This document shows positions 22,497 through 35,400 of a stretch of DNA of 64,000 nt, piece by piece. Source of the DNA: Cotesia glomerata (taxonomy: Eukaryota > Arthropoda > Insecta > Hymenoptera > Braconidae). The stretch is from NCBI RefSeq assembly GCF_020080835.1, contig NC_058164.1:15702471-15766470 (forward strand), written 5' to 3'. The notes beneath the pieces were generated by a model, which did not search any database, was not told the DNA's origin, and saw only the letters and a list, made by a program, of their open reading frames with translations. Within the stretch, counting starts at the first letter, position 1, and each line of letters begins with the position of its first letter. Position numbers and translations under genes: made by a program.

Positions 22497-24510
22497 TGAA
22501 GGCTGTAGTACTCCTCTTCCTGAGGCTTGTATACCTAGCATGGAGCGCCGGAGAAACGAGAATAAAACCAATGGAGGCCAACCCAGGCCTACTCTACGAT
22601 CCATTCAAAAAAATACACCTGATCCGCGAAGAATGGCAACTCATAGTTCAATTAACATCGAAAAATTGGTGAACCTGTACCCACACTCGAATCAAACTCT
22701 ATGGGAAGCCTATGGAATATGCTCAGTAAGATTCAACCATTCAAACTGCATGTCATATTTGAGGATCAACAGCCATCGAGAAATACAAGCAGAAATCCAA
22801 CAAGCTCAACACCGGCTGAGACAACTCCTTGAGGATCCTCAACTAGAGGAATTCGACTCACAAAACCGCACCAAAAGAGCTCCCTGGTTCGGATTCGTAG
22901 GCACAATAGCTCGAGAACTGTTCGGGACCATGGACTACAGCGACAAAGAGCACATAACCAAAGAAATAGACAATCTATACCAAAACAATAGGGAATTAGT
23001 ACACTTATCTCAAAACAACACTCATATCATCAAAAGTGAAATAAATGAAATCCTTATACACGAAGCGAACATAACTGAACGAATCAAGGAACTGGTCCGA
23101 ACATCAGCCTACCTCAAGCATACAGTAAATAAACAATTGAGCGATCTACAAAAAATCCAATTGTTCTCAATGGCTGGGGACGAACATACTCACCTGATGA
23201 CCAATCACCTAAGGACTCTCAACAATGCAGAAAAAACCATAGAAGAGGCAAAATGGGGTAAACTCACCTATTTAATAGTGTCAGCTAAACAACTACATCA
23301 AGCAACTGCTGATATGAAAAAAAAACATCCCACGTTAAACCCACCTCAGCCTCTGGATCACATGGACATCAATACACTAGCCAGGGTATCCACGGTAGAA
23401 ACAGGAAAAACAAACGGACATTTCCTGATAATAATTACAGTCCCATTATTCGACCAGATGCCATGGCTAGCATACGAACTAAAATCACTTCCCAAGCCCG
23501 AGAAGATTGGAGACCAAATTTCAACATTAACAATCCAACCTACCTCAAAATATCTTGTATCAGAACCATCATTTGATGAATATTTTCTTGCTGAACAAGA
23601 CTACATCAACAGTTGCAAGCCCATTGGACCAGACATGGCATGCCCACCGGACCTTCCGTCTAAAACAACCAAATTAGACAATGAGGTAGATTGTGAAATG
23701 AAACTATTAATGGATCCAAAAACCAAAAATCTACGAGAGTGCAATGTAAGAATAATTCCAAAATGCAAGTTAACTTGGATTAAAATGAATGAGAAAAACA
23801 CCTGGGCATATTCGACGTGCAGAGAAGAAAACATTCAATGGAGATGTCCAGGACAAACTGCTGAAAACCAAGTAATTAATGGAACTGGCCTGATTCACAT
23901 CCAACGAGGATGCCAAGTAAACTGCAATGAATATACAATCCGAGGAATTGCAAGAGAGTCAACAAAAATAGACCTCATTGCCCCGAGTTTCAATCATTCC
24001 TTGGAAACATTAAACTCGAGCCTAAAAATCAACGACGCAGTTCCAAATTTGTTCACACAAAGTCAAGACCCAGCTACAATCATCGACAAATTTGAACCTT
24101 GGGGCCAAGGGCTAGAAGAAAATGAAGAAAAAATGTCATTAATAGCTCTAGACCATCAAAAAGAGGAAATCAACCGTAAAATAACCATCGGATCGATGTC
24201 AACGATTGGAATAATATCAGTTATAATAGGGGGGATGGCTATACAAAAAACTACTCGCCGATTCCTAGTCAAACCTCGTCAGGCTAGCAGAAAAGACGAA
24301 AAACCTGTCGTAATCGAGCTGAAAACAATCGAAGAAAAATCATCAGGCCTGCCAGAAATCAACAAAACACTTCCAACAAAAACCGGTATTGACAACGAGA
24401 AGAACGTCTCCGTGGAAACAAAAATAACAACAGAAGAAGCCCCAAAGATCGTCGAAGCATCAAGGAAGCCGAAAACATTCCGATTGAGAGACTACAAATC
24501 ACCGATCTAG
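22497..24510 (+). pseudogene. Errantivirus-like env (F-type glycoprotein), one frameshift
   Basis: The ATG at 22497 opens a hydrophobic signal peptide (VVLLFLRLVYLAWSAG). That frame stops at 22670-22672, and the rest continues in the next frame from about 22650 to 24510, so one indel lies around 22640-22668. The second frame has a furin-type site and following fusion-peptide-like stretch (RTKRAPWFGFVGTIA, ~22870), a coiled-coil-like region and many N-glycosylation sequons. It also has a Cys-rich region (23610-23930) and a C-terminal membrane span (MSTIGIISVIIGGMAI, ~24196) with a basic cytoplasmic tail. This is the layout of insect errantivirus Env and baculovirus F proteins, which mediate membrane fusion. 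The break makes this copy non-functional. Confidence 0.82.
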
Positions 24511-25891
24511 ACGAAAAACCCAGCATCAACATATCATAGAACTCAAGCCCATCAATTAAGAATTATTACATAAACAAACTGATGGCTCCTTTGCGGAAAA
24601 AGTAAGAAATAACTTTAAAATTATAATAGAATCCTTTCTTTTCTATATAATTTCGTTTTACAAAAATAATAGAAAAATTCTTTATGCCAAAAACGAGTCC
24701 AAAGTTTGAACAAATAATCTAATCTAAAATACTTAAATAAAATTTTTTTCTTTCATACATAGTAGATAGTATAGTGAAAATCAGTAAATTTACCCGAATT
24801 ATGAAAAGTTTTGCTGCTTTATGACTCACAAGACCGAAAATAAAATTATCTCCGGCCTTGGGGGGACGAGCGGGAGTAACGCAAAACGCTGATAAATATT
24901 TTTTTTTCTCTTTATTCCTTTAAAAACAGAAATTTTATTATTCTCGTACTAAAATTTTCATTTTACTATCACTATATTCTTATATTACATATTATTGTAC
25001 TATTATACTTTATTATATATTTATATCCTATTATTATATCAAATATCATAATCCCTATTTTTCATACAACCATTTATAAAATTTTATTGTCATATATCAA
25101 ACATTTTATAGTTTATAACCAAGTATTCAACATAATTATATACACATAATACTTTAATATTAATTATATTTTACAATAACTTTAAGAAAATCGAGCTAAC
25201 GTCACTCACTCAAAATTCTTTTAGAATCCTAAAATCCTTTTTTTTTATTCAAAACGATTTTAAACGCTTAATATCTAAAAAATATAAATGTAAGTAAGAA
25301 AGAGGACAGGAGGAGTCATCTAGCGGTAATTGTAACGGGGCCGCTAAGTCAGGTATAATAGCTTACCAACGTCCGCTCGATCGCGACCGCCTCTCGATAA
25401 GCCACACCTACAAAACGTGCCGCCTCCAATGCATGCTGTATACATGTATATACACATACCGATAGTCACACTCTCTCTCTCTTACCCCCTTTCAAGATTT
25501 AACTCCAAGAATTTTTTTTCTATCTAAACTTAAATATTTTCTATCTATTTCAAATTTTTTTCTTCTCCTTATTTTCCTTTTTTTTATGTTTCAAATATTC
25601 TCTTATTTCTTTTTATCTATTTATTTTATTCTTATTAATTCAAATCCTACTTACCTTTTTGCTTTCGTTGTAACTCCTAATACTAGCATGATTATTACAA
25701 AATTTTTTTAAAATAATAAAGAACAAATTTTCCTTCCTTCATCCACAAAATTTTATTCAAAAAAAAAAAAGAAGAAAGAAAAGGGAAAAGAAAACATTTT
25801 TTTTTTATATATAATTGAAAATTTTTCATATATATAATTGATTTAACTTATACGAAACATGCGCTTGAAGAAATCAAGGAATCTGATGATT
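24511..25891 (+). other. 3' region of the errantivirus-like provirus, probable LTR
   Basis: A purine tract (GGCCTTGGGGGGACGAGCGGG) ends near 24870, and AGTAACG follows. Errantivirus LTRs often start AGT after such a polypurine tract, so the 3' LTR probably begins at ~24871. A GC-richer block at 25310-25490, with CT repeats, could be the U3/R promoter region. The LTR end was not found and there is no second LTR to compare, so limits are uncertain. Confidence 0.4.
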
Positions 25892-27177
25892 TCAGCACGA
25901 ACGAAGATCTACGATGAGCCAGCTCTCCGTCTTGACATGCGATATGCCTGAAAAAGAAAAGGAGAACAGAAGATTACACCAACTAGCTTGTTAACAAAAT
26001 TCCAAAATTTGACAAGAAATTCAAGAGAAATAGGCAATTTCAGGGATGAACTCAGGGTCAACCGATTTCAATACTTTTTTCTCAATAATTAAATGTTAGC
26101 TAAAAACGAATTTCACGATTATTGACTCGATATGCAGGTTGTGTCAGAGTGATGGATAGAATCGGAAAAAATGTTGTTTATAAAGAAGGATTTTTAAGAT
26201 AAGAAATTTAGGACATGGTTATTAAACTTCAATAACATGTATTAAAAATTTCCTTACAGCAATTGTGTCTTTAGCAGCAAGCAAAAAGTCATCGTAGGAT
26301 TTTCAAAACATAATATTACATGTGATTATTCAGTCAACGAACTAATAATTTTACATATATGTTATTTTTACTGATCACATAACCGATTAATTTTTTTCAT
26401 TACGGAATCGTGGGAACGTAACAAATTAACATGATTGCATTTTCCAAACACATGATAAAAGAAAAAAACTTTGGCTACTTATTTCAATAGAATTCAATAG
26501 AAGAACATACATATAATTCATTTTCTGTAAAAAATTGATGACACTAAGACAATTTTAATAATTAACAGAAAAATTGACCGCACTTGAATCTAAGCACACT
26601 TCATCTTTACTTGACAAATCAGTCAATCATTTAACTGAAACTTCCAATCCTCCTTTCAAATTTTTTTTCCATGTCAATTATTATTTATTTTTGTAAAAAA
26701 GCTACGTAAATATTATTATAGTCATTGGCTCACTGAAAGGTGAACTGAATATTAAATAGAATAATCACATGAATAAAAAGTAAATGCCTACTTAATAAAA
26801 TTTGGAATCTGTGCAAGTCAATACAATAATCCAACTGAATTTTAAGTTAATTAAAAAATATATTTTAAATGAATAAATAAAAAGAAATTACATTAAAATT
26901 ATCATCAAAAAATTATCTACAAAGATAATTAAAATAAGTTTTTAATTTTTCTAAATATTTTACCTTGTAAATTTTGCTGGTTAGCAGCCATGATTATTTT
27001 TCTTTGGATCTGAAATAAAACACAAAAATATAAATGCTATATACTAACTTATTACTATTAATTATATATATTTTTTCTAAATATAGATTAAAAAAAATTG
27101 ATAGATATCAATATTTTTTAATAACATTAATTTTTAATTTATTATAGTTAAAAAAAATTCTAATGTTTTTACTTACG
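25892..27177 (-). CDS. Candidate small spliced gene (27 codons)
   Basis: Splice signals line up on the minus strand. A non-coding exon ends at 27177 with donor GTAAGT. An exon from 27009 (TTTTATTTCAG before it) to 26964 holds the ATG at 26991 and ends at donor GTAAAAT. A third exon starts at 25947 after CTTTTTCAG and runs to a TGA at 25892. The spliced frame (28 + 56 nt) reads MAANQQNLQG… and is only 27 residues, with no recognised family. It may be the 5' part of a gene with other exons, a regulatory or non-coding RNA, or chance. Introns are AT-rich and otherwise empty. Confidence 0.3.
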
Positions 27178-27248
27178 TAACGACAATGACAGCTAAATAT
27201 CCGGATGTTATAACTCGTTAAGAATGCACTTTTTTACACTATATTTCT

Positions 27249-27384
27249 TTTTGTCTTATCGATCGCCACGCCTACTATCAGACAGATCTTTCAACCCTTC
27301 AATAGTTAACAAAAATTTTTGTCTTATCGATCGCCACGCTTACTATCAGAAAGATCTTTCAACCCTTCAATAGTTAACAAAAAT
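27249..27384 (+). repeat. Tandem duplication of a 68-bp unit
   Basis: TTTTGTCTTATCGATCGCCACGC…TTAACAAAAAT is repeated head to tail with two or three substitutions. It lies just upstream (minus strand) of the candidate small gene and could be part of its promoter. The remaining sequence to 27865 includes a short GC-richer patch (27560-27650) without a recognisable feature. Confidence 0.85.
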
Positions 27385-27865
27385 CAAATTTTTCCGTCAT
27401 TTATAAATATTTCGATAAGTTTCACATATGACTGGTACTTTTATCAGTTAATTGCTGAACAATGTCGCAAAAAATAAATAAAAATCGCTGTAATTCCAAA
27501 ATCAAGTTTAATGATTTTTATACTATACTTTCCCGCTGAAAATTAAGATCCACAGATTCGGTAGAATCTGGCGCCAAGGTCCGTTCAAAAATCCCGTTGT
27601 AAACGGAGCGCCAGACTACCGACTGTTTACTGTAAGCAGAACGGTATTTCGAGGTTGCAAAATTTTATTTAATTATATGGTTTTCCTTTTTCCAAAATAT
27701 TATAAAAGTAATTTATACTTTATTTTACTGATATTAATTGATTATAATCAATTATAACACTTAATTCACTTGAAATTATTAAATTTTATCAGCACAAACT
27801 ATAGTAAGCCCAGAAATTTGTTTATTATAACAGTAGTTCATAATTTATTTTACTTAAGTAGGCTA

Positions 27866-29424
27866 AGTAGGCTAAAGACAGGACGCAATCATCTCAGTTT
27901 TTTTGGTAACGAATATTTTTCTCTATAATTCCTAGTTTAAAACTAGTCATTTGATAGAAAACGCTGAAATGTAAGGAATTGAAACTCAATTTATTGTTTA
28001 AATTGTACATTTCATCCGAGAAGAGCTTGTAACTTTTTTCAGGCTTATTAAACGACAAAATTATCTCAGTACTTTTTGGTGAAGAATATTTTTCTCTATA
28101 ATTCCTAATTAAAAACTAGTCATTTGATAGAAAAGGCTGAAATGTCAGGAATTGAAACTCAGTTTTTTATCTGAGTTGTACGTATTAACCGAGACGGGCT
28201 TTTGACTCCTTTTAGGCTAAAGACAGGACGCAATCATCTCAGTACTTTTTGGTAACGAATATTTTTTTCTATAATTCCTAATTAAAAACAAGTCATTTGA
28301 TAGAAAAGGCTGAAATGTCAGGAATTGAAACTCAATTTTTTATCTAAATTGTACTTATTAACCGGGAAGGGCTTTTAACCGTTTTTAGGCTAAAAACAGG
28401 ACGCAATCATCTCAGTATTTTTTGGTAACGAATATTTTTCTCTGTAATTCCTAGTTTAAAACTAGTCATTTGATAGAAAACGCTGAAATGTAAGGAATTG
28501 AAACTCAATTTTTATTTAAATTGTACTCTTCAACCGAGTAGGGCTTATAACTTATTACAGGCTTATTAAACGTCAAAATTATTTCAGTACTTTTTGGTAG
28601 CGAATATTTTTCTCTATAATCCCTTATTAAAAACTAGTCATTTGATAGAAAAGGCTGAAATCCTTTTTGGCTAAAAACAGGACGCAATCATCTCAGTATT
28701 TTTTGGTAACGAATATTGTTCTCTATAATTCCTAGTTTAAAACTAGTCATTTGATAGAAAACGCTGAAATGTAAGGAATTGAAACTCAATTGATTGTTTA
28801 ACTTGTACATTTCATCCGAGAAGAGCTTGTAACTTTTTTCAGGCTTATTAAACGACAAAATTATCTCAGTACTTTTTGGTGAAGAATATTTTTCTCTATA
28901 ATTCCTAATTAAAAACTAATCATCTGATAGAGAAGGCTGAAATGTCAGGAATTGAAACTCAATTTTTTATCTAAAAAGTACATTTCAACCGAGTAGAGCT
29001 TGTACCTTTTCTCCGGCTGATTGAACGACAAAATTATCTCAGTTCATTTTTGTAAAGAAAATTTTTTTCTATAATTCCTAGTTAATAACTAGTCATTTGA
29101 TATAAAAGGCTGAATGTCATGAATTGATACTCAGTTTTTTTTATCTAAGTTGTACTTATTAACCGGGAAGGGCTTTTAACCGTTTTTAGGCTAAAGACAG
29201 GACGCAATCATATCAGTACTTTTTGGTAACGAATATTTTTCTCTATAATTCCTAGTTTAAAACTAGTCATTTGATAGAAAACGCTGAAATGTAAGGAATT
29301 GAAACTCAATTTATTGTTTAAATTGTACATTTCATCCGAGAAGACCTTGTAACTTTTTTCAGGCTTATTAAACGACAAATTATCTCAGTACTTTTTGGTG
29401 AAGAATATTTTTCTCTATAATCCC
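27866..29424 (-). repeat. Satellite array B, same ~173-bp family, about 9 units, inverted
   Basis: The monomer landmarks of array A appear here as reverse complements: GGAATTGAAACTCAAT near 27974, 28150, 28322, 28494, 28773, 28945, 29128 and 29298, with one internally deleted unit near 28660. The array is opposite in orientation to array A and separated from it by the provirus fragment and the candidate small gene. It ends at ~29424, within 75 bp of the F-box gene stop. Confidence 0.9.
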
Positions 29425-29496
29425 TTATTAAACACAGATTATACAGCAATTCGTGATTTTCACAACAAAAGTTAAAAGTTCCGAATGTTTAATTGT

Positions 29497-32400
29497 CTAG
29501 AAAAAATTGATTAAGTGAACTCTGGATTCTGTACTTGCAACAATACAAGGTTTTTTATCAGTTTCTAAGATATTCAATTTAATAATAGGTACGGTGTCCA
29601 CCTCGATCTTTATGGCGTCTCTGAATTTTTTCTTTTTCAACGATAATATGTCATTGTAATGGTCAAAATGAAGCATGTGAATAGAACCTTTAAAAATATA
29701 ATAGATAAATAATTAATTTACAAAAAAGTATATTGGCTTACCATCTTCCAGACCAAATATTAGAATTTGTGCATGGATCATGATCGACGTGATACAGCAT
29801 CCGAAGTATTTGATTAAGACAATTCTATACCATTTGTCATAACAATAATGAGTTGATCCGATTTTGTTCTCTTTAATATTAAGTATTAATTTATGTTATT
29901 AGATAATTAATGTTTATATTAATTAAAACTCAAAACTCACTCCCGATTCCTAAGTAAAAGTCATTTGATAAAGCAACTATATTTTTCAAAGTAGAACGTA
30001 ATACCCTTGGCACAGTAACTGGTAGTGTTCCAGTGAAGTGCAAAATACTAGACACACGTTCGCTTTCTAATGTTATTTGGCAATAACGAAATTTTGTTGT
30101 ACCATTATAATATGTCAATGCTGAGATCTTTCAATCAAAAAAAAAAAAAAAAGGTATTAACCATTGGAGGTCGGAAACACTGAAAATGTTTCTAAAAGTT
30201 TTCTTTTTCTTTTCACACAAATGTATGTTTTTTTTGCTCGGCGAAGGAAGGAAGCGGCAACTTCGTTTATAGCGCAGCGAGTCGAAAAATGACGCTTTCT
30301 GTCTGTCGAGCAAAAAAATAGTATATTACACACCTAGGGAAGTAAAATAAGAAATGTCTCAGATCACATGAAATTGTCCACCGAGGTTGACAAACATGTG
30401 ATCTTAGGCTTTCTTTTTTACTTCCCATGGTGTGTATACTAATTAAGCAATGATTCTAAGTTAATAAAACACAAATAATTTAATTTAATTAAAAGCCATC
30501 AAATAAATACATATAAAATTACCGTTTGTCCATCCGAAAAATGGATAAGCAGAATTTCAAATTCCCTTAAATTTAAATTAAGTGTTTGACCAGCAATTAT
30601 ATTGTTTTCGAATTTCTCATAACATGTTAGAATCCCATCCATATCGCCGATACAAAAATGTCGACATTCTCCATAGCTATTTATCATAATCAACTAGTTA
30701 ATTATATTGTAATCCCTCAAGATTCATGATATTCGGCGTACTTCGCTGAAGTAACTTCTTATAAGTTTTTATTCAAATTTACTAAAAATGGGCTTAGTAA
30801 AAAATGCTTTTACTATACTTATAATTAGTAAATTAAATAAAAAAATACAACGGTGAAATACATTGACCGGATGAATATTTAATATCTAAAAACTGACTAT
30901 TTAATAATGAAAATTACTTAATGCAATTAGCGAAGAAACCGGGAGTACTAATTTCTACTTTATTTTGAAGGTCTAAAAACTTTAAGGTGTTGTCCTTCCC
31001 AATAATCACAACAAGTACTTGGTCATCTAAATAAAAGGAAAAGCTTATTAATTTTATTCGGCTGTTGATGATTAAATAGTTTTATTTATTTATTTATTTA
31101 TTAAATATATATGCCAGGGCTAACAGCCAAATGGCAAAAAATTTATATTAACAAGATCAACATAAGTAATATTGGTTAGACAATAATTTTGAAATTAGAA
31201 ATAAAAGTATTAATTTACGATTTTAATAAACAACTAGATAATAAGTTATAGTTTCAAATTTTTAGACTACATTAATAGATCTATATATTACTAAGCAAAG
31301 AAACAAATTTTTTAACTTTAAGTTTCAAGATTAACAAAGTAGGTAAAAGCTTTATTTTTGAAGATTTCAATGGATTGCGAGTTTATGATGTCAGCTGGTA
31401 AATCTTGCCAAGTTCGAATAGCAGTTACGACGAATGAATGCTCAAAGACAGTGGTAGAGAAGTTTGGCATTTTAAAAGCGACATTATTATTCTTCGCTAA
31501 CAGTCTACTAGATTGTCTCACATCAGCATCAACTTCATGGAAGAGATCATGCAAAAATTTTGGTTGACCAGTCTCAAATAATTTGAAGAGCAAGCAAGCC
31601 AAGGAATAAAATCTACGTGATTTAACAGGCAGCCAGTTTAGCTTGCGACGATAAGGCGTTATGTGCTGATCCCTCTTTAAATTAAAAATAAATCGAATAG
31701 AACTGTTTACTAAACGCTGCAGTTTAACATCTAGTTTAATAGGCATATCCAGACAAACTACAGAGCAATAATCAATGATAGGTAGGATGGTAGCCATAAC
31801 CAGCAGTTTGCGACATTGCGTGGAGAGAATGTTTCTTCTGTACTTCAGACTATTAAGCTGTTGCATAAACTTTTCGAGACACCTGAGCAACATGGGAATC
31901 CCATGAAAGATTATTCGCTAACTGTAATCCCAAGTGTTTCGTTGAATTTACATATGGAATATTATTTCCATCAATATAGATTTCTGGTAATTCACAGCCT
32001 TCAAGGTACTTGAGCTTACGGTTGCTGCCCAGTATCATTACTTTGGTTTTCTGATAATTTATCTCTAGGTTGTTCTCTTTGGCCCAGTCTGCCACAGCTT
32101 GAGCATCAACCGTAAGTCTAGCAGCAGCATCATCTAAATTGAAGAGTTTGAAGTGAAGATAGATCCATTTGTCGTCTGCAAAGAGACCATGTTTACAATA
32201 TCTCAGTCGCTTGACTACACCATTAATAGCAATTAAAAATAGGATTGGACCTAGAATGGAACCTTGCGGAACACCAGAGGTGGTGCTGATAGAGCTGGAT
32301 GCTACATTTGAAGAGTCAATGACAGACTGTGATCTGCCTGTGAGGTAAGAATGGAACCACATGATTGTTTCTAGTGAGAAACCCATTTCATATAAAGCAG

Positions 32401-35400
32401 CAAGGGAGGACTTTAGATCCAATGAGTCAAAGGCCTTGGTGAAATCGAACAAGATGAGAAACGTGAGGTCATCACAATCAATAGCTCGACGAATCTCATC
32501 AGATAATCTTAACAAGGCTGCTTGGGTGCTGTGATGTTTACGAAAACCAGATTGATAGTCATCTAACAAGTTATTATCTTCGAGATAGGTGACAAGTTGA
32601 TTTGCTACAATGCGTTCGAAGACTTTCGCTAGATGTGATAGGTTGGCGATAGGACGAGTATCAGACGCAGACTTCGGTGGGGGTGACTTTATTTAGTGGT
32701 ACAATAAAAACAGCCTTCCAAACGTCCGGGAAAATGCCTGTGTCAAGTGAGAGGTTGAAGATGGCAGTAAGAAAAAGTGACACTTGCGGAAGATGATCAC
32801 GGAGCCATTTTAGATCTAAACCATCTGGACTCTTACCGGTTGATTTTGAGAGAGTTAAATGAAGACTTTTAGTGACATCAACAATATCAATTTTTGACCA
32901 GTTGAAAACACAATTTACTCTCTTTATATAATGAAGAGGTAGATTTTCTACAAAGTCTCGACTACAAGAAGTGTGTTTAGTTAGTGTTTTAGAGTAAGCA
33001 ATATTTAAGTAATCCGCACTGAAATGATCAAGCGGTGATGATTGTTTGCACTTTACAATACCCAAACGCTTCAGTTTCATCCAAATAGGCTGATCTAGCG
33101 ATTCATCGTTCAAAACATTCTTGAAGTAGGAATCACGAGCATTATTTAACTTGATTTTTAAATCCTTTCTCAAAGTTTTATACCGTTCGAGTAGACTTTG
33201 GTCATTCGTTCTGCGAGCACGCTTGTAAATGACATCACGATGACGCAATTCCAATTTTAAATCATGAGTCAGCCATGGACTTTGGCGACGAGATACCTTC
33301 CTTACCACAAATGGCGCAACGTCATTTAAAGCCTTTCGGACTACAGTAATCAAAAATCTGGCCATTTCACTTGGATCCATTGTATTCATGTCAACATTAC
33401 GTAAGTTTAATTTATCATAGAGAGATATGGACAGCGCTAAATGGTCACATCGTCTGAAATCTCTAAACTTCACCAACTTTTCTTGAGTTTTCAGCAAGGG
33501 CAGCTTATAATCACATAGCAGGTAATCATGACCACCAACAAATGGAGAAGTAGATTTAGTATATTGGCCAACCTTGTCCTGATCATCAACAATAACGACA
33601 TCTAGCCACGAGTCAACAGCATTGACGTGATAGGTAGAGCCATAGGGCACACAGTACAAAGAGGACTCAGTTATAAATGACTGAAGATGTTGAGCTAATC
33701 GATCAGTTTTCATAAGATTACAATTTAGATCACCCATAATAATTATGTTATTATAATGAGGATAGAGTTTACCAAATTCGAAGAAGAAACTATCCAGCAA
33801 GTCACCTTGGGGTCTCCTATAAATCGATGATACAAGGATTGAAGCACCTGATTCAAGTACAACTTCGATGATCATGAATTCAGGTTGATTTAAGTCTTGA
33901 GTATCAGAGATATGAAGCACCTTGGTCTTTAAAGATTTGTGGATAAAACAAGCTATCCCACCACCTCTTATGTAGCGTCCAGATGTATCGATAAGTCCTC
34001 TATCCCTTCTAATAATAGTGTAATCTAGAAGCATAATGTTGATATCAGGATTTAGCCATGTCTCGACAACAGTAATAATGTGCGGTTTATTCTCTATGAC
34101 AAGCAATTCAAATTGAGCTAAATGAGCTAAATAACTATTTATATTAATACACAGGATTTTTAAGGAATTTAAGTTAATAGTGTGTTTGTTTAGTAATTGC
34201 TATTCTAGTTGATTTAAATCATCAACCGAATGAATTTGAATTTTAGGCGATTCATCATTCGACTTGAGATACACGGCACCTTGGGAAGCCCAGGCATACT
34301 TATAGTTGAGCTCTTTAGCTTTAGTCTTGGTAGATTTTAACAATTTGTAGGTTTCAGAACTCAAAAATTCATTAAGATAGATTAGTTCTCCTGTCGTGAT
34401 TTCATTAGTTGCAAAGACATCCTTTGCTAGCAATTTTCGATACTGACGTTTGACACTTAGAATATGGTCACGCACTTGAGACGACTTCAGATTTAGGACA
34501 AGGGAATGCCGTATGGTTTGTGATTTATTTGGTGTTGAAATGTTTCTGCCCTTTAATTCACGCACACTCAAGACATCACTCTCAAGATTAGAGATGTTTA
34601 ACTTGCTGAAAACCTGATGAACAATATCTTGCGGAGTTGTGTTAGACATAACTTGGTTTGGAATACCTGAGACAAGAAGCAGAGAAGAAGAAGCATTTGG
34701 AGAGGATTTTGAAGTAGAAGGTATACCAGCAAGCGAACTTAGCCTTGATTCAATCGCAGTGATCGGTAAAATAGTGTGATATGTAATTACGTAACTAGTA
34801 TACCAAAACGCTGTTTGTTTTATAAAAATATTGCAATTCGCTATATAAAATGGCGTCTTCAAGTCATCAGTAGAGTAATTTTCTATGAAACCGTCATCCA
34901 AACCAATCGAAATGTATTTATCTATAAATTTAATTAATATATAACACAAAAGGTTAATTTTAAGAAACTCTATCTGGCTAACATAACCAAGCCGTTACAA
35001 ATAATAATTATTTGTCCTATGATAATATCAATAACTTGTTAAATGTACGAATGTATAATTTAATTTCTTATGAAAAATAATAAAGAAATCTACCTTTCCA
35101 TATTGATTATGGCCAAATGGCTCTTTTGTAACAGATTCTGCTGACTTAGCTATATTAGCCTGATATTATAGCTGCTTTGAGACACTTTCATCATGTATTA
35201 AAACTAAAAATTGACTTTTTTAGTTTTTTTTTTTAATTCTTACCAAAAGTACTGATGCATGTAATCCTACTACAACTTGACATTGGAACGATAAAATCCT
35301 TCTCGTGCTCTTTTCCCAGAATCTTTTGCCACTTTTTGTATGATAAGTAGGTTCCTTGCCACAGTATTGGATCGTTAATATTAGAGTCATTAGACCCCAA

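Larger units (their letters stand above)
31081..34768 (-). mobile_element. CR1-like non-LTR retrotransposon, 5'-truncated, in an intron of the F-box gene
   Basis: A 7-bp duplication AAATAGT flanks it (31074-31080 and 34769-34775). The 3' end (low coordinates) is a (TTTA)n microsatellite tail rather than poly-A, as in CR1/L2/Daphne-like clades. It contains the end of ORF1, then ORF2 with endonuclease and reverse transcriptase but no RNase H. Removing it restores a short intron. Two frameshifts in ORF2 make it inactive. Confidence 0.85.

Noticed and set aside
25310..25370. A tRNA-like GC-richer segment
   Set aside because: No cloverleaf with T-loop GTTCGA and matching acceptor stem could be drawn.
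16514..29424. A Polinton/Maverick with satellite-like inverted ends
   Set aside because: No polymerase B, retrovirus-like integrase of Polinton type, ATPase, protease or capsid genes. The contents are an errantivirus-like pol and env.
34769..34949. F-box exon and LINE ORF1 as one protein
   Set aside because: The frame is continuous by chance. The 7-bp duplication at 34769-34775 and the splice phases show two separate genes.
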